A stretch of DNA of 64,000 nucleotides, from positions 310,001 through 374,000 of the forward strand of contig JAKQNP010000002.1 of the NCBI GenBank assembly GCA_029565675.1, in the 5' to 3' direction. This document shows positions 27,627 to 35,624 of this stretch, piece after piece. This DNA comes from a bacterium. Its GTDB lineage: Bacteria; Zhuqueibacterota; Zhuqueibacteria; Residuimicrobiales; Oceaniaggregativiventaceae. Made by a program: the position numbers and the translations under genes. The notes beneath the pieces are model-generated. The model made no database searches. It was not told the DNA's origin and was given only the letters and a program-made list of their open reading frames with translations. Positions within the stretch are counted from its first letter, which is position 1, and every line of letters starts with the position of its first letter.

Positions 27627-27644
27627 CGCCATAAAAAAATGGCG
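27627..27644. other. Small A-loop hairpin upstream of the efflux operon
   Basis: CGCCAT and ATGGCG form a 6-bp stem around six A residues in the 249-bp gap between the propeller lipoprotein and the adaptor gene. Seen from the minus strand the loop is a T-run. It may be a regulator site or a weak terminator; nothing else was recognised in this gap. Confidence 0.3.
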
Positions 27645-27761
27645 CCAGGCATCGCGCGTCGTGGAGGGTTCAGCACAAAAGCACATCCGAATTATCCGAA
27701 TCTGAGCGGTGACCCCGATGACAAAGCCAAGGCAATTGCCGGGTCAACTCAGAAATGGCCT

Positions 27762-29252
27762 TTAAGGATTTCCACAGCGGCCACTGTTGCGGTTGTCGTG
27801 GTGAAAGCGCGGCCACGACGAAGCCGCATAGCCGAAACTGGTGGTTCGCACCGCCGCCAGATAGCCTGTATACCCCGGACCGTTGTCGATGCCGCCGATC
27901 AACAGGGTGCCGTCTGTCAGGATGATCGGTGAAGACCAATTGATGGCGGCGATGTCATGTTGCCACAACAAAGTGCCGTCGGTTCGCACCGCATAAAGCA
28001 TCCCGGTTTCCGCCCCAAAATAGAGAATGCCGTCAGCGCCGATAGCCGGCGTGCTGTAGATGTCGTCCGGAGTCTCATGTTTGCCCTCGATGATGAATTG
28101 CCATTGCAGCGAGCCGGTAGGCGACAGGGCGAGCAGTCGGGCGCGCAGATCCGCTCCTCCGGCCTTGGTTGCAAGAAAAATCGTGCCGTCAACGCCAATG
28201 ACCGGCGAAGCGCGCACGATCCGGTCTCCAGGCAGGTGGACCCGCCAGCGCAACTCGCCGTCCGAAGAGACGGCATAAAAATTTGAACCTGCACGATAGC
28301 TTTCGGTCGGGATGTAAAGGGTGCCATCCGCGTCGATTGCCGGAGTAGCCATACTCAGTTCGTCCTCGTTGGCGAAACCAAACGCCCATCGGCGCGAGCC
28401 GTCCGGATTGACCGCATAGAGAGTGTCCTGACCGATGACGACAGTGATGGTGCCATCAGCGCCGATCACGGGCGAGGCGATGCATTCGCGGCCAAAACGC
28501 GCGCGGCTGAAATGCCACTTCGGCCGGCCGGTGACCGGATCCAGGGCATACAGACCGTCTGCTCCGACATAGACCGTCCCATCCGCGCCGATGGCCGGAG
28601 TGCGTTGCCCCATGTCTCGTTTGACAAAAGAGGGATATTCGAAATCGTCAAAGGTCCATCGCCGGCTGCCGCCGGGAGAATAGGCATGCACGGCATAGTT
28701 CCGGTCCATCACATAGATATTGCCGTCGTCGCCGATTGCCGGTCCGTAGAGAGCATCGTCGTGCGAAACCGACCATTTGAGTGTGCCATCTGAATTCAGA
28801 GTGTAAAGGCCGCCCGGCGTCCAGCCGTCGGTGTTTCGATACATCCCGGTGCTGAAGACAATCGTGCCATCGTCCGCCACCGCCGGAGAAGCATAATAGA
28901 CTGCCTGGCTGGTTTTGTAGCGCCAGAGCACGCGTTTTGTGCAGGAGGCCGAAAGATGCCGGTCGCGATGCATGATAAACCAACCTTTGGCCGGAACAGC
29001 TTCGCCGTCAAGAGTGACCTCGAGGTCGGCAAAATCCTCCAGAGCGCGGTATTCATACCTCACCGTGTCGCCAGCAGGATTTTTGTACTCACCGGTGCGC
29101 GGTACACCTTCGATTCCAACATCAATCTCCGCGGTCAGGGTATAGAAAACAGGCCGCGGGGATTCTGTTGTCTGTTCTTTTCCGCAGGTTATGAGGACCG
29201 CAAAGAAAACAGTCGATATCAGGTTGCGCAGAATTGGATTTTTTTTAGACAT
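27762..29252 (-). CDS. Beta-propeller (PQQ-like repeat) lipoprotein
   Basis: The product has 496 residues. ATG 29252 is chosen because GGGAGG is eight bases away; the ATG at 29258 is only two bases from it. Lipobox: FFAVLITC with Cys near residue 23. After ~100 residues, six or seven repeats of the form xxPAIGADGTVYVGADGLYALDP follow: each blade ends in a short W-xx strand (for example RPKWHFSR, LRWRVHL, LQWQFII, LLWQHDI). This is the Trp-docked blade of PQQ-like/outer-membrane-assembly propellers. No cofactor or catalytic residue is evident, so it is probably a binding or scaffold protein at the periplasmic or surface side. It is the last gene of the carbohydrate locus on this strand. Confidence 0.8.
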   Translation of the reverse strand: MSKKNPILRNLISTVFFAVLITCGKEQTTESPRPVFYTLTAEIDVGIEGVPRTGEYKNPAGDTVRYEYRALEDFADLEVTLDGEAVPAKGWFIMHRDRHLSASCTKRVLWRYKTSQAVYYASPAVADDGTIVFSTGMYRNTDGWTPGGLYTLNSDGTLKWSVSHDDALYGPAIGDDGNIYVMDRNYAVHAYSPGGSRRWTFDDFEYPSFVKRDMGQRTPAIGADGTVYVGADGLYALDPVTGRPKWHFSRARFGRECIASPVIGADGTITVVIGQDTLYAVNPDGSRRWAFGFANEDELSMATPAIDADGTLYIPTESYRAGSNFYAVSSDGELRWRVHLPGDRIVRASPVIGVDGTIFLATKAGGADLRARLLALSPTGSLQWQFIIEGKHETPDDIYSTPAIGADGILYFGAETGMLYAVRTDGTLLWQHDIAAINWSSPIILTDGTLLIGGIDNGPGYTGYLAAVRTTSFGYAASSWPRFHHDNRNSGRCGNP

Positions 29253-29447
29253 CGACATTTCCTCCCATAAAAGTTGATTTCAGCCGGGGTGGTTTGTCGA
29301 TTGGGTCAGGCGTTCGTGCATCAGCTTGCAAGGCCGGATAGGGAATGCTTCGTGAATGGGCGTCGTCGAAATGGAGTTGAGTTCAATAATGGAATGGGTA
29401 TCGCATTTTTCATTGCCGCGGCGTTCAGGCCGTGGTTGAGAAAGCCC

Positions 29448-29478
29448 CTAACCCCTTCTTTTTTTTCTCTTAGGGGTA
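29448..29478 (-). terminator. Hairpin downstream of the debranching-enzyme gene
   Basis: TACCCCTAAG and the opposite AAGGGGTTA arm pair across a purine-rich loop, 27 bases past the stop codon of the gene above on the minus strand. No U-run follows the stem, so full termination is doubtful. Confidence 0.35.
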
Positions 29479-29504
29479 TTAGCCCCAATAGACATTTTTT
29501 CTTT

Positions 29505-31904
29505 TTATCGCCCCACCTCATGCAACAACTTTTTTTCCAGCGCATCGGCTTCCAGCAATGCCGGCAAATCTCGGCGCAACTGCGGCTTTTGAAAGGCCGG
29601 CGCCGCTCGACCAGGCCCGCTGCGGATCGGCTCGCCAAGCGGTTGCCATTTGCCGCCGTCGACGCGAATCCGGGGAGTCGGCAAAAAGCGCCACTGCAAC
29701 CGGATTTCCTGGTCTGGAGCCAGATCAAAGCGAAATTCATATATGCGGTTGAGGTCGTCGCGCGGCTGCAGCCTGCCGCGGATAGGCGCCTGCAGCTCGT
29801 CCGCTGTCAAAATCAACTCATCTTGTTTGCCGCAGCTCAACCTGCCCGACAAGATTTCCTCATCGCCAAAAGCAGCGCGAAACCTGGCCGGACTCAGCTC
29901 TTTCGGCAAGGCCGGCCGGATCACCAGCGTGCGGTCGAGCCATTGGGGCCGCAAGCCGAGATAGTCCTGATAAACGACGCGGGCGAACTCGGAAACCGAC
30001 CAGGCCTGGGAATAGGTTCCGCTTATCCGCACCCGGCCCGCATCATCGGGCAGCGGCTCCACCAGTTCGGACAGCGATCCGGGCATGTCCAGTTCGAGAA
30101 TTTGCGCGGCGAGGTTTTTCGACAGCCGGAACGCCTGCTCACGATGTCCCTGATCGATCATGGCGCTGATCACCGGTCCGGCTGTCCAGTGCCAGCACAT
30201 GCCGTTGTGGTAAGCGGCATCAAAATGGTAAATCTGATCGTGGTGAAAGGGATGAAAATTCTCTTCTTCTTGTGCCAGCGACGCGACACCCCACGGATAG
30301 GTCAGCCGCGACACCAGTTGCTCGAGCACATTTGCTCGGACTGAATCGGCGACCACAGGCCGATCGAGATGCAGCGACAGAGCCATCACCGCGTTGGGCC
30401 GCACCTGCAAGTCGGCGCTGCCGTCGCTGTTCAAATGGTCGGCCAGCGCATTCGAGTTCGGCACCACAAAGTGCTCTTTAAAAGCTATCCTTGCCTGTTC
30501 CGCCAGCGCTTTCCATTCCCGGGCGTCGGATTCATATCCCAAAAGATGCGCGATCTCGGCGCCGGCTTCCAGCTCGGCGATCCACAACGCCTGGATTTCG
30601 ACGGCGCGGTCGCCGCGCGGCGACCAGGCTTGCTCGCCGCGAATACGCGCGTCCATCCAGGTGTCAGCATCGCCGTGGGTGAGAAACCCAAAGCGATCAA
30701 TCGAATTTTTTCTGGATCCATTGATCGCGCGCTGCACGACCGGATAGAGCTCGCGCGCGAACTCAATATCCCCGGTATAATCGAGGGTTTCTTTCAGCTC
30801 GCGGATGAGCCACGGCGTGCCGTCAGCGGTGTTGTAGATGATATCGGTCGGCGAAACAACGCGATTGGGGATGCGGCCAAAGAGGGGTGAAGCGGGATCG
30901 CTCTGCTGCCAGGCAGCAAAATGGCTGAGGATGGCGCGCGCTTCGTCTAGAGAGCCGGTGACCAACGAGATCCCCGGCAAGGCGATAAAGGTGTCCCGTC
31001 CCCAATTCTGATTGAACCAGGGCAAGCCGGCCCAGATGCCGGTGCCAAATCGATCGACCACCAGGGCGCGGCCGGCGATATGCGCCCAGATCAGGGCGAG
31101 GTTGAATTGCGGATCAGCGGTTTCGACCCAACAGCGCGATATTCTTGCAAGGATCTCTTGCTGTTTGCGCCGCAGTGCCGCGCCAGGATCCAGGCACAGG
31201 ATCTCTAGTCTCTCGGTCAGCGTGGATGAGTCGCTGGCAAAAAGCACTGCTGCCTGCACCGATCGGGCAGCGCTGAAATGCAACGTTTGATCGCCGCCGG
31301 ATAAAATGCCCGAATCGGGCTTCTTGTGGTCGTTGTTCGAACGCAAGGCTGGATCGGTGCAGGCCGCAAGAGCGATATGGATCCTCCCGCTGCCGGATCG
31401 GCCGCGAAGCACACCCCGCTCATCCGGAACCAACTTCACCGCTTGATCAATCCACAAGGGCTGGAAAGAGATTTGCCTGGGTGTGCGGGTGGTCAGCGTG
31501 AGCAGAAGGCCCATTTCGCCGGGCAAAACCATGAGGCCAGAAAGCGTGCCATCGGCGAAACAATGCTCGATTCGATCGGGATGGAAAATCGCCTCACGCG
31601 CTTGTGCCAGGTTGAGCCGTTCGCCGTCCAGCCACCAGACACAGTCAGCCAACAGCCGTTCGTCCGCGGCGGTATAACCGTCAAAACCGCCGTAACGACC
31701 GCTGCCGTCGTTGGCGGCAAACAGATGTCCCTGCCAAAATCCGCCGACCCGGTCGGTATCGGCAACCACGCGCGGCCGTTGGTCGGTGAAGCGCAAAGCA
31801 AATTTCGCGAGCGTTTCATCTGTCGGCATGGATATCGTTTCTTGCGGCCGGCGGCATCCGGTCAACACCAGCGCGAGGCCGACGACAAAAATCATTCGAT
31901 GCAT
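29505..31904 (-). CDS. Exported amylo-alpha-1,6-glucosidase-like lipoprotein (GH133-type)
   Basis: The product has 799 residues; ATG 31904 follows GGGGG, while the open frame reaches back only to a TTG. Signal peptide with lipobox VVGLALVLTGC (Cys ~17). The catalytic (alpha/alpha)6 region shows signatures of glycogen-debranching enzymes: GLPWFNQNWGRDTFIALPGI (~300), DGTPWLIRELKE (~370), HGDADTWMDARIRG (~415) and YHNGMCWHWTAGP (~590). The N-terminal ~230 residues form the usual beta-sandwich domain. GH133 enzymes cleave alpha-1,6 branches of glycogen-like glucans in the cytoplasm; a lipid-anchored form suggests action on extracellular or periplasmic alpha-glucan or another glycan. It lies between the beta-helix gene and the propeller lipoprotein. 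Confidence 0.75.
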   Translation of the reverse strand: MHRMIFVVGLALVLTGCRRPQETISMPTDETLAKFALRFTDQRPRVVADTDRVGGFWQGHLFAANDGSGRYGGFDGYTAADERLLADCVWWLDGERLNLAQAREAIFHPDRIEHCFADGTLSGLMVLPGEMGLLLTLTTRTPRQISFQPLWIDQAVKLVPDERGVLRGRSGSGRIHIALAACTDPALRSNNDHKKPDSGILSGGDQTLHFSAARSVQAAVLFASDSSTLTERLEILCLDPGAALRRKQQEILARISRCWVETADPQFNLALIWAHIAGRALVVDRFGTGIWAGLPWFNQNWGRDTFIALPGISLVTGSLDEARAILSHFAAWQQSDPASPLFGRIPNRVVSPTDIIYNTADGTPWLIRELKETLDYTGDIEFARELYPVVQRAINGSRKNSIDRFGFLTHGDADTWMDARIRGEQAWSPRGDRAVEIQALWIAELEAGAEIAHLLGYESDAREWKALAEQARIAFKEHFVVPNSNALADHLNSDGSADLQVRPNAVMALSLHLDRPVVADSVRANVLEQLVSRLTYPWGVASLAQEEENFHPFHHDQIYHFDAAYHNGMCWHWTAGPVISAMIDQGHREQAFRLSKNLAAQILELDMPGSLSELVEPLPDDAGRVRISGTYSQAWSVSEFARVVYQDYLGLRPQWLDRTLVIRPALPKELSPARFRAAFGDEEILSGRLSCGKQDELILTADELQAPIRGRLQPRDDLNRIYEFRFDLAPDQEIRLQWRFLPTPRIRVDGGKWQPLGEPIRSGPGRAAPAFQKPQLRRDLPALLEADALEKKLLHEVGR

Positions 31905-32037
31905 TATCAACCCCCTGCAACTGGCCCAACCCGCAAAGATCCCAAATCACCACCCTGACCATTTTTTGCCCTTTTGTTCATCACCATCGACCGATGTCAT
32001 CAACCCATCGTCCTGATGGCGCGAGCGAGCAGCGGTT

Positions 32038-33825
32038 CTACTCCACTTTCAGCAATCGGTTCAGCTCCGCCAGGCGGCGCTGAAATAGAGCCCGGGGACC
32101 GGCCTGTTCTATCAAGGCAGCATCCTGCACATGGTTTTGGATGACGGTGATCGTTCCGGTTCTGTTGTGACGGATGGCACCTTGTTCGATGTGGTGAAAG
32201 ACGTTGCGTTCCACTGTAAAGCCGCTGCTGCCTTCGTCGAGAAACAGGCCGTTGTTGAGAGATCCCACCGCCCATGGCGAGCGCTGGATATGGTGGATGT
32301 GATTTTCACCGATCCAGCTATCCGGCTGCAGCGACAGGGTATAGATGCCGCCGCCGTCGCACAGCAATTGCAGCACGTGATGGATGTGGTTGCGGTAGAT
32401 CCGATTGCCGCGCATGGCGCTGGGCTTTTGCGTCCAGGCCCAACCGACGCTGATGCCGGTATAGGGCAAATCAGAGACCTTGTTGTGGGCGATGGTGATC
32501 TGGCGCGGCGCACCGCAGGCGATGCCGCAGCAGCCGGGATAATCCTGTGCGACCCGGACAATTCGGTTGTCGAGCAACGAGTCGGCAACGCAGATTTCGC
32601 GTTCATCTTCGGGCAGATAGGGGGTATGCAGCTGCAGTCCGGGCTCGGTAAAGACTCCGACACAGATGCCGTTGCCTCCGATTTCGGCAAAGAGATTGCC
32701 TTGCACCCTCGTGTTTTGGGTGCCTTTGTGCAGGTCCAATCCAGTGGCTGCGAGATCGAAAAATCCATTGCCGGTCCAGCAGGTGCGATGGGCAAAATTG
32801 ACCTCCACGGCAGCGGGCGGCCGTTCGGCAAACTGGGTGTTGTTGATGGTCGGTTCGACCGTGTACTGGCCGGCCTGCACATTGAGCAATCCCTGTTGGC
32901 TCGGCCGCAGCCAGGTGGTGTGGCTGAAGACCAGATCGCGGAACTCGAGATCGACAACCGGCTTGTCGGCGGTTCCCTGCACGCGGATCAGGGTTTCGAG
33001 TCTGGGTGCGAGGACGGAGTGGTCATCCAGTGTTTCGCCGGGTCGCGGCAAATAGATCAGCTGCTTTTGCCGACGGTCGAGGTACCATTCGCCGGGCTCA
33101 TCGAGAAATTCGATGGCATTCTCCAGATGATAGGGTTCATTTTCGTCCTTGGGCGGATAATCGCGGCGAAACAGCAGATCGCGGGCCGGGTCCTGCAAGG
33201 TGAGGTACGCATAGCGGCGATCGCGCTGCAGCGAGTCGATTTTGAGGATGCTCTGCGCCCAGTGCAACTGCACGATGAATTCGATATCGCGGAGGTTTTG
33301 CCAATCGCCGATGTCGCCGTTTTCGACTACCACTTCGCGGCGACGCAGGTCCCACAATTTGAGCCGGTAATAGGAGTCTTTGTTCGGAGTGCGCGCGCGT
33401 ACGGCAGGTTGATTGTGCACGGTCAGGCGGCGGAAATCGTCCAGCGGTGCGGCAGCGCTGAAACGGCCCTCGCCAATCGGCTGCCATCCGGCTACAGCCA
33501 CACCGCCGCTGATCATCGCCTTTTCACCTGGGCAGGAGCGCCAGACCACCGGGTTCCCCTTGCGGCCGGAGTCACGCGCATCGAATTCCAGGGTGCGATC
33601 GAGAAAATAGGTGCCCTGCCGCAGAGTGACAATGATCTCCTCATCCAGATCGGCAGGCAAAGCGCGCACAGCCTGCTGCGCGCGCTCCAGAGTCGCAAAG
33701 GGTTTCTTTGCGGTCCCTGGATGGCGGTCATTGCCTTGTGGTGCGACGAAAAATTCAGCAGCCTGTGCAGACCAGGCGGCCAGCAACCAAAAGCAGGACA
33801 AGATTAGGAATCTGGGGTGAGACAT
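32038..33825 (-). CDS. Secreted right-handed beta-helix protein, possible glycosidase
   Basis: The product has 595 residues; the start follows AAAGGA and opens a signal peptide ending SAQAAEFF. The start of the mature part, FFVAPQGNDRHPGTAKKPFA then TLERAQQAVRAL, is typical of large exported beta-helix carbohydrate-active enzymes (GH141-like and related groups). Asn/Gly-rich parallel coils follow from ~330 to ~580 (for example NKVSDLPYTGISVGWAWTQ, NHIHHVLQLLCDGGGIYTLS). Acidic residues that could be catalytic cannot be fixed by eye. Its place between a symporter and a debranching-like enzyme supports a role in glycan breakdown in the periplasm. Confidence 0.75.
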   Translation of the reverse strand: MSHPRFLILSCFWLLAAWSAQAAEFFVAPQGNDRHPGTAKKPFATLERAQQAVRALPADLDEEIIVTLRQGTYFLDRTLEFDARDSGRKGNPVVWRSCPGEKAMISGGVAVAGWQPIGEGRFSAAAPLDDFRRLTVHNQPAVRARTPNKDSYYRLKLWDLRRREVVVENGDIGDWQNLRDIEFIVQLHWAQSILKIDSLQRDRRYAYLTLQDPARDLLFRRDYPPKDENEPYHLENAIEFLDEPGEWYLDRRQKQLIYLPRPGETLDDHSVLAPRLETLIRVQGTADKPVVDLEFRDLVFSHTTWLRPSQQGLLNVQAGQYTVEPTINNTQFAERPPAAVEVNFAHRTCWTGNGFFDLAATGLDLHKGTQNTRVQGNLFAEIGGNGICVGVFTEPGLQLHTPYLPEDEREICVADSLLDNRIVRVAQDYPGCCGIACGAPRQITIAHNKVSDLPYTGISVGWAWTQKPSAMRGNRIYRNHIHHVLQLLCDGGGIYTLSLQPDSWIGENHIHHIQRSPWAVGSLNNGLFLDEGSSGFTVERNVFHHIEQGAIRHNRTGTITVIQNHVQDAALIEQAGPRALFQRRLAELNRLLKVE

Positions 33826-33958
33826 AGGGAATCCTTTCGAACGGTTATTTGTTCAGCTGGAGCGCGATTGTGCTGTGCACCATCGCCGGAGATCGTTCCT
33901 GGAGGAATCCAAGGCTCTGGAAAGGAATGCGCTTCGGCGGCAGTTGAACCAAGCTGTG

Positions 33959-33977
33959 GTTTACAGAGGTTGTAAAC
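33959..33977. promoter_or_regulatory. Palindrome GTTTACA-N5-TGTAAAC, candidate operator
   Basis: A perfect 7-bp inverted repeat with a 5-base centre lies in the 188-bp gap before the beta-helix gene, ~134 bases upstream of its start codon on the minus strand. The symmetry and size fit a dimeric repressor site of the LacI or GntR type. No second copy was noticed and no such regulator is encoded in the window. Confidence 0.4.
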
Positions 33978-34013
33978 TGATCCTTTTTATTCTCTCTCTG
34001 CACAAAAGGGCAT

Positions 34014-35585
34014 TCAATTAAAGAAAACATAAAGACCGGCCATGATCACTGCGAGAGCACCCCAGGCGATCCAGACGTTGCGCGAGGAAATATTGTCGCT
34101 GTAGATCTCTCGGCTTGTTGGCAGTGGTTCTGTTTCTTGCCGGGAATGGTCCAGCAGCGAGACGGCGATCATCCAGATCACCGAGGCGCTGAACAGGTAG
34201 AATGACAACAGCAAATAGTGCGGCCAAAAGTGGTTATTCGGGTAATTGGTCAGCTGGCAATAACCGATGGCAAGGCTGATGGTGCTGCCGATGATCAGCG
34301 TCGACAGGGCGGCTCTGGAAGTGGCTCTTTTCCACAGCACGCCGACGAGAAAGACGGCGGCCATCGGCGGCGCGAAAAAGGCGATGATCCCCTGCATGAG
34401 ATTAAAAAGATCGCGGCCGACGCTTTGCATGGAGAGAGCGATGGCAACGGCCAGCAACGCAGTGGCGGCAGTCATCAGGCGACCGACCCAGACGATTTCT
34501 CTTTGCGATGCCTGGCGGCGGAATTTGGTCACATAAATATCCAGAGTAAAGACGGTGCTGAATGAATTGAGCGCCGAGTCCAGGGTGCTGACCAGAGCTG
34601 CGATCAGCACCGCAACGATCAATCCGATCATACCGGAAGGCAACAAACCAGTGACCAGGGTCATATAAGCTGTGTCGGGATCGGTCAGATTCGGATACAG
34701 CACGGCGGCGAGAATCCCGGGCATAAAAAAGATCAGCGGCGGCAGAATTTTGAGAAACCCGGCAAACAGGGCGCCCATTTGGCCGTGCCGAATATCTTTG
34801 GCGCCCAGCACGCGTTGCACGATCGTTTGATCAGTGCACCAGAACCAGACACCGAGCACCGGATAACCGAGCACGATTGCCGGCCACGGAAAAGTGGGAT
34901 CATCAGCGTTGCGAAACAGCCGCCAGTAATCCGCCGGTATTTCCTGCACCAGCCGATCGAGACTGCCGATTTTCAAAAAAGCGAGCAGGGTCAAGGCGGT
35001 GGAAGCGACGATCATCAAGATGGACTGGAAACTGTCGGTGATCACCACCGCCTCCAGTCCGCCGGTAATGGTAAAGCTGGCGGCGATACTCGCCAGAAAA
35101 ACCAGGCAGACCCATAAAGGCCAGCCGCTGATCTGGCTCAACAGCAGTCCGCCGGCATAGAGAGTGCCGCCGAGCCAAAGCACCACAGTGGTGAACAGCG
35201 CATACCAGGAGAGAAAGGTTCGGCTTGTCCGGCCGAAACGGCGTTCGACAAATTCGGGCATGGTGCTGATGCGTGTTTTCAGATAGAGCGGGATGAACAG
35301 CATGGCCAACAGCATGAGAAAAAACCACGCCAGCCATTCGAAGTTGGCCGCCACCATACCCGATGTGTAGGCCACCGAGCAGGCGGCGAGCATCATCGAC
35401 GGCGAGATGTTGGTGCCAAAGATCGACAGACCGATGTTCGGCCAGGTGAGGTTGCGGCCGGCGAGAAAAAGATCGCTGTTTTGCCCGCGGCGGTAACTGA
35501 TGCTGAAGCCGAGTCCCAGCAGAATGACGATATAGGCGATAATGACGATCAGATCCAGCGGGGAAAGCGATTGTCGGATATCCAC
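34014..35585 (-). CDS. Sodium/solute symporter (SSS family, SGLT-like)
   Basis: The product has 523 residues, starting at GTG 35585 (GGAG seven bases away), with about 13-14 membrane helices. The family signatures are clear: SLSPLDLIVIIAYIVILLGL opening TM1, GRNLTWPNIGLSIFGTNISP in the Na+ site region, and WCTDQTIVQRVLGAKDIRHG, which is diagnostic of the sugar-transporting SGLT branch. It would bring a mono- or disaccharide across the inner membrane with Na+. It follows the glycosidase-like gene by 39 bases, so the two are probably co-transcribed. Confidence 0.92.
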   Translation of the reverse strand: MDIRQSLSPLDLIVIIAYIVILLGLGFSISYRRGQNSDLFLAGRNLTWPNIGLSIFGTNISPSMMLAACSVAYTSGMVAANFEWLAWFFLMLLAMLFIPLYLKTRISTMPEFVERRFGRTSRTFLSWYALFTTVVLWLGGTLYAGGLLLSQISGWPLWVCLVFLASIAASFTITGGLEAVVITDSFQSILMIVASTALTLLAFLKIGSLDRLVQEIPADYWRLFRNADDPTFPWPAIVLGYPVLGVWFWCTDQTIVQRVLGAKDIRHGQMGALFAGFLKILPPLIFFMPGILAAVLYPNLTDPDTAYMTLVTGLLPSGMIGLIVAVLIAALVSTLDSALNSFSTVFTLDIYVTKFRRQASQREIVWVGRLMTAATALLAVAIALSMQSVGRDLFNLMQGIIAFFAPPMAAVFLVGVLWKRATSRAALSTLIIGSTISLAIGYCQLTNYPNNHFWPHYLLLSFYLFSASVIWMIAVSLLDHSRQETEPLPTSREIYSDNISSRNVWIAWGALAVIMAGLYVFFN

Positions 35586-35624
35586 AGATTACTCCATTTC
35601 TGGTGATCGTGACACGCGCGCGGT

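Noticed and set aside
32131-33807. A 558-codon frame opposite the beta-helix gene, and similar long frames opposite htpG (44418-45830) and the CoA-disulfide reductase gene (46177-47526)
   Set aside because: The opposite strands encode clear family members with signal peptides or catalytic motifs and ribosome sites; these mirror frames show none.
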